A DNA stretch of 37,700 nucleotides from Thermoplasmatota archaeon (GTDB lineage Archaea; Thermoplasmatota; Thermoplasmata; Thermoplasmatales; Thermoplasmataceae), in the NCBI GenBank assembly GCA_023488885.1, contig JAMDDH010000043.1:1-37700 (forward strand), given 5' to 3'. Positions 23,816 through 32,649 of this stretch are shown in pieces. The translations under genes were made by a program, and so were the position numbers. Numbering within the stretch: the first letter of the stretch is position 1; each line of letters begins with the position of its first letter. The notes under the pieces are model-generated. The model saw only the letters and a program-made list of their open reading frames with translations, made no database searches and was not told where the DNA came from.

Positions 23816-26134
23816 TCATAACCTGTAATTGTTCAGGCCATTGACCCATGATTCCCTGAATTCGTCCACAGTTCCGTCTATAACCTGCATCTCGTTGTCT
23901 ACCACACTTACATGATCTTTCAGGGTTTTCCCGAGTTCAGTTACCGAGATATTCTTGAATGTGTCAAGGAAAGCGTCCTTCATTTGGGGTGAAACTTCCG
24001 CAATGATTCTCTCCCCGCCCTCTGCAAACATCTTTTCAAGCGTTCGCGCACCCGATACGCTGCTGAGATCGACAGCGAAGCCAATGCCGGATCCAAAGGA
24101 CATTTCCAGCAGGGCCTGTATGATCCCGCCTGATGAGACGTCATGACCGGAGAGAATAATATCCCTGTCCACAGCCTCAAGATACGCCTTTGAGATATCA
24201 GCCAGTTCCTGCATGTCGAACCATGGTACTGTGCCGCTTTCTTTATTCAGGTACTTGAGTAACTGGCTTCCACCAAGATTTGAAGATTCTTGACCGATGA
24301 TGAAAATAAAGTTGTCTTCACCCTTGAAATCAACACTGACTGCTTTGGTCAAATCCTTCACAATACCAGCCATGAGCACATTTGGAACGGGTTTGATATT
24401 TTTTCCTGCATACTGGTTGTATAAACTAACATTACCAGCAACTACGGGAAGTTGCATTTTTTTACAGAATTCAGACATCGCGCTGACGATATCAACGAGT
24501 TGTCCCATTATCTCAGGTTCCTCAGGATTTCCGAGGTTGAGGCAGTCTACAACGGAGTTTGGTTTCGCCCCTGTTACAAGAAGGTTCAGGTATGCCTCGG
24601 TCATTGTTCCAAAAGTTCCTCCCATCGGGTCAACGGAAACCATGTCAAAACGGGATCCGGCAGTAAGAGCAAGACCTCTCAAAGAGTTTTCAACCGGTTT
24701 AATAACTGCGGCATCAGAATGTGTTTCTTTTGACGGTTTACCGGTCATCGGCCTGATTATGGTATTTCCTCTCACAGTGTGATCATACTGCCTCGTTATA
24801 TTGAATCTTGAGCAATTCATTGGACTGCCGAGGAAATTTTTCAGCAGATCCTTGATATCGAATGTTTCAGCCGGGAGAATGTATTCCCGCCTGTTTCTAG
24901 CAGGTAGTTCATAGGGTCTGCAATATACTGGGCCTGAAGTAAGAAAGTTCAGATCAAGATTCAAAACCTCTTCCTTCTTGTATCTGAGAATAAGGTTTGT
25001 TCCCTCAACAACGTTACCAATAACAGAAAATTCAATGTCCCACAGTCTGAAAATATCAGAAATGGCCGTGAGATTTTTGGGATCTATTGCAAGAAGCATT
25101 CTCTCCTGGCTCTCACTGATCCAGATTTCCCATGGCTTCATATTATCTTCCTTGAGAAGCACATTTTCAAGGTCAACAATCGCTGAAACTCCACCAGCAA
25201 GGCACAATTCACCAACCGAACTTGATAGCCCTCCTCCGCCAAGATCTTTCATCCCGATGATGAGATTACGATCGTTTGCCTCAAGTATGGCATGAATGAG
25301 GGGCTCTTTCAAAATTGGGTTTCCAAGTTGTACAACGGACTTGTTCTGTCCGCTTTCCTCTCCGAGAGTGGCGGAGGCGAAATTAACACCATGTATCCCG
25401 TCGCGGCCTGTTCTTCCTCCGGCGAGAATTAAAATGCTCCCTATTTTGGAAATGAGACTCCGTACAACCCTGTCTTTCCTGACAATGCCCACGCATCCTG
25501 CATTAACCAGTGGTGAATGATTGAATGAAGGATCGAAATCTACGGAACCTGCAACATTTGGGATTCCTACCCTGTTTCCATAATCCCTGATTCCTGAGAC
25601 AACGTTGTTCATTATGAAACGTGGATGAAGCGACTTCGATGCCCATTCTCTGGACCAGACTTCTCCAAAATAGATCGAATCGAGAAGTGCCACGGGCTCG
25701 GCACCCATGCACAGTATATCCCTTATTATACCGCCTACACCAGTAGCTGCACCCCCGTATGGTTCCACTGCACTTGGATGGTTATGGCTCTCCATCTTTA
25801 CAACATAGGCATATTCCTCATCGAATGCTATGACGCCCGCATCATCCTCCATAGCAAGAATGGCATCATGCTTCTCGAGACCGGAAAAATATTTTTTGAG
25901 ATAGAATTTAGAAGATTTGTAACAGCAATGTTCGCTCCATGCTTGAGCCATTGCCTGGATTTCCACATCAGTCGGGTTTCTGCCGAGATCGGAAAAATAT
26001 TCCTCAAGTTTTGTCATCTCCTCAGCACTGAGCCCAAGCGACAGGTTAGCCGAAATTTCTTTCAGGTCAGCCACTGATTTCCCGGTGATATCGATGATTT
26101 CAGAATATTTGTTCTTTTGTAGTTTGGGCGTCAT
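23816..26134 (-). CDS. purL: Phosphoribosylformylglycinamidine synthase subunit PurL
   Basis: This is the large catalytic subunit of FGAM synthase, which converts FGAR to FGAM in purine synthesis with ATP and ammonia from PurQ. The 772-residue length matches small-type archaeal/Gram-positive PurL. Landmarks are AQAWSEHCCYKS, KMESHNHPSAVEPYGGAATG, GAEPVALLDS, DLGGGGLSSSVGELCLAGG, ALTAGSRFDMVSVDPMGGT and SGHDVSSGGIIQALLEM. It follows purS after five bases. No purQ gene is in the window. The stop (TGA) overlaps an ATG as ATGA, the usual mark of a following coupled gene, yet what follows is the hairpin-rich element. Confidence 0.96.
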   Translation of the reverse strand: MTPKLQKNKYSEIIDITGKSVADLKEISANLSLGLSAEEMTKLEEYFSDLGRNPTDVEIQAMAQAWSEHCCYKSSKFYLKKYFSGLEKHDAILAMEDDAGVIAFDEEYAYVVKMESHNHPSAVEPYGGAATGVGGIIRDILCMGAEPVALLDSIYFGEVWSREWASKSLHPRFIMNNVVSGIRDYGNRVGIPNVAGSVDFDPSFNHSPLVNAGCVGIVRKDRVVRSLISKIGSILILAGGRTGRDGIHGVNFASATLGEESGQNKSVVQLGNPILKEPLIHAILEANDRNLIIGMKDLGGGGLSSSVGELCLAGGVSAIVDLENVLLKEDNMKPWEIWISESQERMLLAIDPKNLTAISDIFRLWDIEFSVIGNVVEGTNLILRYKKEEVLNLDLNFLTSGPVYCRPYELPARNRREYILPAETFDIKDLLKNFLGSPMNCSRFNITRQYDHTVRGNTIIRPMTGKPSKETHSDAAVIKPVENSLRGLALTAGSRFDMVSVDPMGGTFGTMTEAYLNLLVTGAKPNSVVDCLNLGNPEEPEIMGQLVDIVSAMSEFCKKMQLPVVAGNVSLYNQYAGKNIKPVPNVLMAGIVKDLTKAVSVDFKGEDNFIFIIGQESSNLGGSQLLKYLNKESGTVPWFDMQELADISKAYLEAVDRDIILSGHDVSSGGIIQALLEMSFGSGIGFAVDLSSVSGARTLEKMFAEGGERIIAEVSPQMKDAFLDTFKNISVTELGKTLKDHVSVVDNEMQVIDGTVDEFRESWVNGLNNYRL

Positions 26135-26139
26135 CGATA

Positions 26140-26376
26140 TTATTCCTTTATAGTGTAACTCTGTATTACTGGATTGGCCAGCATCTGCTCGGCAATTTTC
26201 CTGACGGTAGATACCGCATCACTCGAATCATCAGATACTTCGAATTCGTACGTCTTTGATGTGCGCACTTTTTTAATGTCGCCATATCCCAGCAACTGAA
26301 GATTCTTCTGGATGGTTAAAGCCTCTGGATCTTCAACACCGCTAAGGTATTTGATCTCAACACTGATCCTTACCAT
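26140..26376 (-). CDS. purS: Phosphoribosylformylglycinamidine synthase subunit PurS
   Basis: A 78-residue structural subunit that bridges PurL and PurQ. It shows VRISVEIKYLSGVEDPEALTI and LGYGDIKKVRTSKTYEFEV, followed by AEQMLANPVIQSYTI, the family's typical ending. I start it at MVRIS (26376), about 26 bases after a TATA-like attttaatt; the frame extends six codons further upstream. It is five bases before purL. Confidence 0.92.
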   Translation of the reverse strand: MVRISVEIKYLSGVEDPEALTIQKNLQLLGYGDIKKVRTSKTYEFEVSDDSSDAVSTVRKIAEQMLANPVIQSYTIKE

Positions 26377-26414
26377 GTAATACGTAAGCCCCACTGAAAA
26401 TTAAAATGTGTTGT

Positions 26415-27158
26415 TTACTGGGAGTTTATAACTGCATCTATTATGGGCCGCAGTGCGTCACGGACTTTATCAGCCTTCTCCGCGATGGTGCCTGTCACAA
26501 TAATATCTGCTCCGGAATCTGCAATTCTTTTGGCGTTTTCAGGGGTTCTGATGCCTCCACCGACAATTAGCGGGATAGAGATTTTTTTCTTAACTTCACT
26601 GACTATTTCCGGATTCACTGTAACCGGGGAACCACTTCCAGCCTCAAGGTAAACCAGCTTCATGCCCATCATCTCGGCTGTGAGGGAATAACCTATTGCA
26701 TTTTCCATTCCGTCATTGTCGATCAGGTTTGCTTCGCCAACCTTTCCTACAGTCATTCCCGGATGAAACACAAGGTAACCCATGGGTATGGTCTCAATCC
26801 CCATTTTTTTCAGGTACGGGGCAGCCTTTGCCTGGTGTCCTACTATGAATTCCGGATTCCTCGAATTCATCAGGCTCATGAAGTATATTGCATCAGCGTA
26901 CCTGCTTATCATTGAAGAGGATCCAGGGAATATTATGATCTTTTTCAGGCATTTTTTCCTGATCTCCTTGATAGTCTCGTCCATTGCCTCTTCATTAATT
27001 TCCGTCGATCCTCCGATCATTAGGAAGTCTGTTCCCGCTTTTTCCGCTTCCATAGCTATTCCACATGATCTGTCGATGTCCTGCGACGCTGGATCTATCA
27101 GTGTCATGTGAACTTTTCTTGTCTTAGTCAACGATAAGATTTCTGAATAAACTGTCAT
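26415..27158 (-). CDS. Geranylgeranylglyceryl phosphate synthase
   Basis: This TIM-barrel prenyltransferase joins geranylgeranyl diphosphate to glycerol-1-phosphate, the first ether bond of archaeal lipids. The 247 residues show HMTLIDPASQ, MIGGSTEI, IIIFPGSSSMIS, the conserved YLEAGSGSP and VGGGIRTPENA with VTGTIAEK, the phosphate-binding end. It overlaps the DGGGP synthase stop by four bases (ATGA), so consecutive enzymes of the pathway are translated together. Confidence 0.95.
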   Translation of the reverse strand: MTVYSEILSLTKTRKVHMTLIDPASQDIDRSCGIAMEAEKAGTDFLMIGGSTEINEEAMDETIKEIRKKCLKKIIIFPGSSSMISRYADAIYFMSLMNSRNPEFIVGHQAKAAPYLKKMGIETIPMGYLVFHPGMTVGKVGEANLIDNDGMENAIGYSLTAEMMGMKLVYLEAGSGSPVTVNPEIVSEVKKKISIPLIVGGGIRTPENAKRIADSGADIIVTGTIAEKADKVRDALRPIIDAVINSQ

Positions 27159-27973
27159 AAAATACCACCTAGTGCAAATGATGCCAGGCCAACGATCATT
27201 GCGATTTTAGAAATTTTCTGGCTTGTGTCTGGATGCTGAATGATCATTGACACTGAAAAAATGAAAAGGGCGTCAGAAATTGCAACGGGAAGAAGATAAT
27301 ATATCCTGAAGATTCCGAGATAATAGGGCATATACGAGAGAACCACCGCTATCAGGACAGCTATTGTTGCAATTCCGGCGGAAATTTTCACGCCGTAGAT
27401 CTTTGGAAGAGTCTTCCGATCAATGTCACCACTCATATCCTGAATATCTTTTATTATCTCCCTGGAAAGGTTTGCCAGTGATGCCATGACAAAAAGTATT
27501 GCCATGCTTCGAACAGAATGAACCGCTATTCCCCCGAATACAAAGATGAGCCCCACGAGAATGCTTATCATAACGTTTCCAGAGAAACCAAGTTTCTTGG
27601 TTTTAAATTCATAGAGTATCAGGAATACTTCCGCCAGCGCAACAACTGCCAAAGCCAGAAGCGATATAAAAGCACCTGAAATGAGCAGTGCTGCCAAAAA
27701 TGATGCCGTGGCAGCAGTTTCTGCTGACTTTACTGATATCCTTCCGGTCACGAGAGGTCTTTCTGGATGGTTTACCCTGTCAGTTTCTATGTCAACAACA
27801 TCGTTTATTATGTTTCCTCCGGAGGTTACAAGAAGTACTGCAATAGCAGCCATAGATATTTCAATATAATAATCAGGAAGTCGAAAACCAACCCCGATAA
27901 ACCCGGAAATCAGGGTAGCGATTATACCCATGAAACCATTTATCGGTCTGATTATTTTGGCCCAATCATTCAC
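27155..27973 (-). CDS. Digeranylgeranylglyceryl phosphate synthase (UbiA family)
   Basis: A polytopic membrane prenyltransferase that adds the second geranylgeranyl chain to make the archaeal lipid precursor. The UbiA motifs are GGNIINDVVDIETDRVNHPERPLVTG (quoted in parts: NIINDVVDIETD, NHPERPLVTG) and a second Asp-rich loop DIQDMSGDIDR. About eight hydrophobic segments are visible. I prefer the GTG at 27973 (MNDWAKIIRP), which begins the family's usual N-terminus. A TTG at 27997 is in frame, but a TATA-like aatataata covers that region. It is immediately upstream of the GGGP synthase gene. Confidence 0.92.
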   Translation of the reverse strand: MNDWAKIIRPINGFMGIIATLISGFIGVGFRLPDYYIEISMAAIAVLLVTSGGNIINDVVDIETDRVNHPERPLVTGRISVKSAETAATASFLAALLISGAFISLLALAVVALAEVFLILYEFKTKKLGFSGNVMISILVGLIFVFGGIAVHSVRSMAILFVMASLANLSREIIKDIQDMSGDIDRKTLPKIYGVKISAGIATIAVLIAVVLSYMPYYLGIFRIYYLLPVAISDALFIFSVSMIIQHPDTSQKISKIAMIVGLASFALGGIL

Positions 27974-28039
27974 TTTAACCGAGAAAATGAATATCAATAT
28001 TATATTTGCTAAAGATTTTCGGACAGCACATTATTTTTC

Positions 28040-29101
28040 TCATTTTTTGGAAATTGCCAGAAATATTTCCTGGAATTTAGTCGAATCGACAGGCGCTTTA
28101 ACCGCTGTTGGAGAGAAATGAGTTCTGAAAACCTTTTCACCAGTCTCGGCGGACATCTCGGACATGAGTTCCTCAAGCTTTGGAAGGTTTCGTTTGAAAT
28201 GCGAGGCAAAATCAGTAAGTTCGTAAAAAAGAAACATCTTATCCTCGTCCCCCAGGCGGTTCATGAGTTCCACGGAGTTATTATCGAGATATTCAAAACT
28301 CCTTGCGGCGATTGCCTGAACAACCTCCACAGAATTCAAAACGGATTTCCACATCGGACCCTCCGGCATATCTCTGTAAATTGGAGAAAGCTCAGAATAT
28401 TTGTTTGTATGCCCTATATTTTCAAGCATTTTATCAGCCTCTCCAGTACCGTTTTTTACCCTGACAATAATCCGGTAGTAATGCGATTTCCAGAATGATA
28501 ATATTGGAATTATATACCGATCCAGCGCAGCAGCACGTCCTGCCACGTAACTCATCAGCAGTCTGATACCCGATTCATGCCTCAATCGATCATTAACAAT
28601 GAAAGCGTTATACCTCCTCCTGGTTTTCATTGGCGCAGAACCAGTTAGTGCTGAAAGGTCCGTTGCTGTAATTCCAAGATATCCTCCATTTCTGACATGT
28701 GATAATGCCACATCGAGAAACGGCACAACGGATCCGTAAGGATCGACATCTATGAAATCAAACATGTATTTCGAGGCGATTGATTCGAAGGATTCGTTAT
28801 ATACTTCAATATCAACTTCATTTTTCTTCACATTTTCATTAATCAGGTCAAACGATGACTTGTTTATTTCAGAAATAACGGGATGTGTTCCAACTTCCCT
28901 GGCAACTCTGATTCCCCTTATACCGGTGCCTCCGAAACCGTCAAGGTAAAGCCTGGGTTTAAGAATTTGAAGAACAGCCATGGTAACGTCTCTATTCGTC
29001 ACCTGATCCCGGTTGTAAAATCCCGCTCTTTTTGTGCCCGGTCCAAGTTTGATCTCCTCGCCTGGTACCCATACTTCAGCTAATCCTTCTCTTAGGAACA
29101 C
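28040..29101 (-). CDS. trm1: tRNA (guanine-26 N2)-dimethyltransferase Trm1
   Basis: An AdoMet-dependent enzyme that dimethylates G26 at the base of the tRNA D-arm. The 353 residues show GPGTKRAGFYN (the family's N-terminal block), the cofactor loop LDGFGGTGIRGIRVA, the catalytic DVDPYGSVVPFLD and the block LGITATDLSALTG. The C-terminal domain is typical though lacks the cysteine knuckle of some homologues. The GTG start directly follows the TAA of the THEP1-like gene with no space, so the genes are translated from one message. Confidence 0.94.
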   Translation of the reverse strand: MFLREGLAEVWVPGEEIKLGPGTKRAGFYNRDQVTNRDVTMAVLQILKPRLYLDGFGGTGIRGIRVAREVGTHPVISEINKSSFDLINENVKKNEVDIEVYNESFESIASKYMFDFIDVDPYGSVVPFLDVALSHVRNGGYLGITATDLSALTGSAPMKTRRRYNAFIVNDRLRHESGIRLLMSYVAGRAAALDRYIIPILSFWKSHYYRIIVRVKNGTGEADKMLENIGHTNKYSELSPIYRDMPEGPMWKSVLNSVEVVQAIAARSFEYLDNNSVELMNRLGDEDKMFLFYELTDFASHFKRNLPKLEELMSEMSAETGEKVFRTHFSPTAVKAPVDSTKFQEIFLAISKK

Positions 29102-29644
29102 TTATGGCCCTTCTTCTCCTTTGAGTACCCTGAGTACCTTGAAAGGCAGTATGTTTCTGTTTATCGGTGTTATGTCGAATACCCTGATACCTTCAAGACT
29201 CCTGATTTCCTGAAGAACTGGATTTCTGGATTTTTTATGGAGGGTGACTATGAGCGGTTTTTCTGACTTCAGTGTGAGCTCAATTTCAGCCTGAATGCTC
29301 CTTGTTGTATTTTCAAGTTTGCCAATCTCGTCGATAACGATTACGTCTGAGGATTCCCTTGCCTTCTGCAGGCTAGGAATCAGTATCTCCTCAAGTATTC
29401 TCGTGTCCACTCCCAGCTTGTCTATTTTCACGCGCGAGACTATTGTACTCTGTGCGAATACAATCTTTTTCTTTGAGCTTATGTCAAACAGGGAGTATCC
29501 GGTTAGTTTATTGTGCTCAGAGATCTCGGAAACCAAAACGCCCTGCACGATTGTGCCGTCTTTTTCCAGCATCTCAATTATCTTGCGAAGTGCGTCGGCT
29601 TTTATAGATCCGACCGGTCCCGTTATACCAATTTTAACTGCCAT
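29102..29644 (-). CDS. THEP1-like NTPase with a degenerate P-loop
   Basis: A 180-residue protein of the THEP1 nucleoside-triphosphatase family (KAP/RecA-like fold). The overall order fits: an N-terminal P-loop region, VIVIDEIGKLE (about 100-110) as Walker B, and LIVTLHKKSRNP after it. The P-loop reads GPVGSIKA (residues 9-16) rather than the expected GxxGxGKT: the Gly before Lys is Ile and the Ser/Thr after it is Ala. ATP or GTP hydrolysis may be weak or lost. It sits between mptD and trm1 in an apparent three-gene operon. Its physiological role is unknown even for intact family members. Confidence 0.82.
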   Translation of the reverse strand: MAVKIGITGPVGSIKADALRKIIEMLEKDGTIVQGVLVSEISEHNKLTGYSLFDISSKKKIVFAQSTIVSRVKIDKLGVDTRILEEILIPSLQKARESSDVIVIDEIGKLENTTRSIQAEIELTLKSEKPLIVTLHKKSRNPVLQEIRSLEGIRVFDITPINRNILPFKVLRVLKGEEGP

Positions 29645-29653
29645 TTTATATTC

Positions 29654-30016
29654 TTACTCCTCAACATACATCAAAGGGTAGTCCATTTCGGGAACATACC
29701 TGAGTCTGGCTTTGATTCTCTCAGCATTGTACTTAATTATGATTGTAACATTCAACATCTCTCCGCCGAGAGTTATATACTTGTATATACCTTGTTTCTT
29801 GGAGAGTAAATCCTTGTCTATTTTCACAACCGCGTCCTCAACAAATGGCTGCACCTTTGCACTTGCACTTATCGCCTTTTCCAGAGATTCCACGTTACTC
29901 AGGTTCAAAGGGGCTCCAACGTACTGATGGTAAATTGTTCCCAGCTTAATCCCAGCCTCAAATATGGCCCTCTCTCTGTCAGAACATTTAAAATAAAGTG
30001 AAGCTGGGTCTTGCAT
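29654..30016 (-). CDS. mptD: Archaeal dihydroneopterin aldolase MptD (DUF372)
   Basis: A 120-residue member of the archaeal DUF372/MptD family, which cleaves dihydroneopterin to hydroxymethyl-dihydropterin for tetrahydromethanopterin or folate. Family blocks visible are RERAIFEAGIKLGTIYHQYVGAPL and the C-terminal NAERIKARLRYVPEMDYPLMYV (shown in parts: FEAGIKLGTIYHQ, LRYVPEMDYPLMYV). It is the first gene of the mptD, THEP1-like, trm1 unit. A TATA-like gtttatctta lies about 28 bases before the ATG, so the mRNA is probably leaderless. Confidence 0.88.
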   Translation of the reverse strand: MQDPASLYFKCSDRERAIFEAGIKLGTIYHQYVGAPLNLSNVESLEKAISASAKVQPFVEDAVVKIDKDLLSKKQGIYKYITLGGEMLNVTIIIKYNAERIKARLRYVPEMDYPLMYVEE

Positions 30017-30223
30017 CGCTTGCTCTGTATTGCGACAGATAAGATAAACATTTTTGGAAAGCTGCCGAATTCTTGGATCGCCATCATGAGTTTCTCGGCA
30101 TCATTTCGTTTTTGCGGGCTGATCTGTTAGTCGATCTGCAGGTCTGGGAGAGGATTTTGCAGTAGAGTTGATGGCTGTGTCGATATAATGAAATACCTCT
30201 GCTACATTAGCTCTCATCATACC

Positions 30224-30463
30224 ATGTTCAACCTTAAAATCATTAAACCGTTAGGAAACCAGTGGAAAAGACATTTCTGGGGAAGATTCATGGGTCTGGG
30301 ACTACTATTTGTGGGAGTAGGTTTCTATCTTGCTTGGTCTCTGCTATACGACACATGGGTAGATGTGGGACTTTATTCCTTTGTAATTGTTCTTATCGTT
30401 TTTGGTCTACTTGAGCTAGCTCTTGTCCAGGAACAGATCAAGAAGGAAGACCGCTCTCCTTAA
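30224..30463 (+). CDS. Small two-helix membrane protein
   Basis: A 79-residue protein with two hydrophobic segments (FMGLGLLFVGVGFYLAWSLLY and VGLYSFVIVLIVFGLLELAL) and a charged C-terminus. The frame is open to an ATG at 30188, but the TATA-like gatataatg around 30180-30188 makes the Met at 30224 the likelier start. The last four bases overlap the stop of the convergent VirB4-like gene. I recognise no family. It could be unrelated to the transfer-like cluster or an accessory pilin-like piece. Confidence 0.55.
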   Translation: MFNLKIIKPLGNQWKRHFWGRFMGLGLLFVGVGFYLAWSLLYDTWVDVGLYSFVIVLIVFGLLELALVQEQIKKEDRSP

Positions 30464-31977
30464 CTGCTTTCCAGCAGGTACTTTTCTTCCTCCGTTGAGA
30501 TTATTCTCAGCTTCCTGCAGTATTTGCCATCAGCGACAATACATTCTGAGTATGGATGATTTTTTCCACCCATAAGGCTTTCCGGAGGATCGATATCAAA
30601 ATCGTCGATCTTCAGTATTTTAGCATGATGTTCATTCAGACTGCGGTTTCTGAAAATAAAAATTCTGTTGCTGTTAAATGCCAGCGAACTTGATCTTGCA
30701 TTAAGAAAATCGTCCACATTCTGAGATATGTTCACAATTGCGGCCTTATAATGACGGGAGTGTCTCACCATCGTATTCAGGCTTGATGCGTTGGATGCAT
30801 TCCTGAGAATAAGGTGACATTCGTCAAAGATCAGTAGTTTGGGCAAAGACGGGTTTTTCACAATCGAGGAATTAAAAATGCTAAGCATCCTCGAGATGTA
30901 ATTATCCATCTCTTGATCTGTCAGCACATCCGGTTTGAAGATAAGAACCACCGGGTCATCACTATTCGGTTGATTCTCCTGCATGTTAATACTTCCGTAT
31001 CCGGTTTCAACGTTACCTGCAATGCCCGGAATTGTTTCCTCCCGGATCGAGTCCGAATCTCCCAGGAATGTTTCCCTGCAGTTCGATCCAAAATATCTGC
31101 AATGATATTCACTGAGCGGATCAAAAATGAGCACCTCGGATACTTTTTTCTCCTGAAACAGCCTTTTGGCCAGCATCTTCGCAAAGAAGGATTTCCCGGA
31201 GCCTGTTTCGCCGAGGATTAGCGAATTGTGCGAACTTTCTGAATAGGGATCGATAAAAACGGGATGGGAAGTGATATCGTCCACTCCTAGAAGAATACCA
31301 GAACGATTTTCATCATTGTCTCTCAAAAATGGGAGTATGCGTGCCACGTGCTTTGAATTCATGAGATATTGTGAATCCCTTGGAAGTTCGTGATCAATCA
31401 TAATGGTCGCTCCTCTCGAAGTATTTGAGAATTCCACGGTTTCGAAGTCCATAAGCGCCATGTCTGTAGTAAGCCGGTTCATCCGGTCCTTCAGGGTTGC
31501 AGGATGTTCAGAAAGAATTTTGAAAATGATTGATGAATGCAGAATTGCGGATCCTTCCTTGTTCAACTGGAACAGCATTCGTTCTCCATCTTCTATCTGA
31601 CTTTTAAGGGTGTTGTTGAAATGGATAGACGCACCTGCCATACGATATTCTGCCTTTCTCTCCGCAAGTAACCTTTCCATAAACTTTCCAGGTTCTCCAG
31701 TTTTTAGCTTCCTGATGCTAAGTCTCATGATAACCGGGAAATTGAGGCTCTCAATGAATGACAGGTAATATGGCCCTAGATCGTATCTGGAGTTGCGGAC
31801 AAATATGTGCGAAAAATAGTTTCGTCCCTTGAGATATTTCTTCCGTCTGTGATAGCTAAACTGTAACAAACTTGTTCCGGATTCGACATTCTCTTTTTCC
31901 AGGTTATTTTTTACAATCAAATTAACCACACCATCATGAAATGATTGCAGTGAGGATTTCTCTAAATTCTCCTTCAC
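30460..31977 (-). CDS. VirB4-like ATPase
   Basis: A 505-residue motor ATPase of the VirB4/TrbE group (FtsK-HerA superfamily). Residues 1-220 look like the later part of a VirB4 N-domain (RYDLGPYYLSFIESL, DGERMLFQLNKEG). The RecA core has Walker A GETGSGKS (256-263), IFDPLSEY, Walker B LLIFDECH (381-388), RHSRHY and the typical ISQNVDDFL block. VirB4 energises pilus assembly and substrate transfer in type IV secretion; CedB of crenarchaeal DNA import is a relative. Its start overlaps the upstream gene by 44 bases in another frame, and that gene seems to hold the first part of the VirB4 N-domain, so VirB4 appears split. Confidence 0.85.
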   Translation of the reverse strand: MKENLEKSSLQSFHDGVVNLIVKNNLEKENVESGTSLLQFSYHRRKKYLKGRNYFSHIFVRNSRYDLGPYYLSFIESLNFPVIMRLSIRKLKTGEPGKFMERLLAERKAEYRMAGASIHFNNTLKSQIEDGERMLFQLNKEGSAILHSSIIFKILSEHPATLKDRMNRLTTDMALMDFETVEFSNTSRGATIMIDHELPRDSQYLMNSKHVARILPFLRDNDENRSGILLGVDDITSHPVFIDPYSESSHNSLILGETGSGKSFFAKMLAKRLFQEKKVSEVLIFDPLSEYHCRYFGSNCRETFLGDSDSIREETIPGIAGNVETGYGSINMQENQPNSDDPVVLIFKPDVLTDQEMDNYISRMLSIFNSSIVKNPSLPKLLIFDECHLILRNASNASSLNTMVRHSRHYKAAIVNISQNVDDFLNARSSSLAFNSNRIFIFRNRSLNEHHAKILKIDDFDIDPPESLMGGKNHPYSECIVADGKYCRKLRIISTEEEKYLLESS

Positions 31978-32644
31978 TGGCTATTTTTCTGGTTTTGAAT
32001 TCATAGATTCCGATTTTATCATAAAACTGGTCAATGCTTTTGCAAAATGATTCCAGTACATTTTCAACGGTCCGGTTTTCTAGCTTAAGAATAAATCTGA
32101 CGTATGTCACGTAATGTATCGCTTCTTCGGTTAGAGAAGAGATAAGATCCCTGTATTCCCTTATGCCGGGTGATCCTGCATTTTCCTTGGGAATTTTGGG
32201 GACGGACACAATATCCAAGTCAAGATCCATTTCGTCAATTGCTTTCTGTAATCCGGAGTATATGCTTATTTGATCCGAGTTTCTCATATGAATTATGTCC
32301 ATTCCCTTGATTTCTGCAAGTTCAGATAGTGTATTCCGGTATATTCCAAGAAGATGGCTGTTGAATCTCACAAACTTCAAGTCGAAGGAAACGGTGAACA
32401 TTTTCTTTCTGAAAAGATAAGAAATATTTGCGCTGAACTTGTGAAAGACTGTGTCATCCCCGTATTTAAAAAAAGCAGATACAATAAACAGAATTATTAC
32501 GGGCACAGGAAGGAGGAAATTTAGCCTGAAAGAGAGAAGACCCAGTGCCACTCCAAGGAAAATTATGAGTAATTTCTTAAGAGGTATACCGAGCAATGTT
32601 GGTTCATAACAGTATAGATTGGAAGGAAGCTTTTCTTTATTCAT
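31934..32644 (-). CDS. VirB3/PrgI-like membrane protein with a VirB4 N-domain-like extension
   Basis: A 236-residue protein whose first 85 residues follow the VirB3/PrgI layout: a short N-terminus with LGIPLKKLLIIFLG, then two closely spaced hydrophobic segments. The cytosolic remainder (FVRFNSHLLGIYRNTLSEL, SIYSGLQKAIDEMDLDLDIV, RDLISSLTEEAIHYVTYVRF, DKIGIYEFKTRK) resembles the first half of the N-terminal domain of VirB4 ATPases. Bacterial VirB3-VirB4 fusions are known; here the joint lies inside the VirB4 domain, and the two frames overlap by 44 bases. It follows the VirB6-like gene after five bases. Confidence 0.65.
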   Translation of the reverse strand: MNKEKLPSNLYCYEPTLLGIPLKKLLIIFLGVALGLLSFRLNFLLPVPVIILFIVSAFFKYGDDTVFHKFSANISYLFRKKMFTVSFDLKFVRFNSHLLGIYRNTLSELAEIKGMDIIHMRNSDQISIYSGLQKAIDEMDLDLDIVSVPKIPKENAGSPGIREYRDLISSLTEEAIHYVTYVRFILKLENRTVENVLESFCKSIDQFYDKIGIYEFKTRKIASEGEFREILTAIIS

Positions 32645-32649
32645 TCAGA

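Noticed and set aside
24297-26077. Several plus-strand ORFs of 70-160 codons opposite purL
   Set aside because: They are antisense to an intact, well conserved purL, and none shows a motif.
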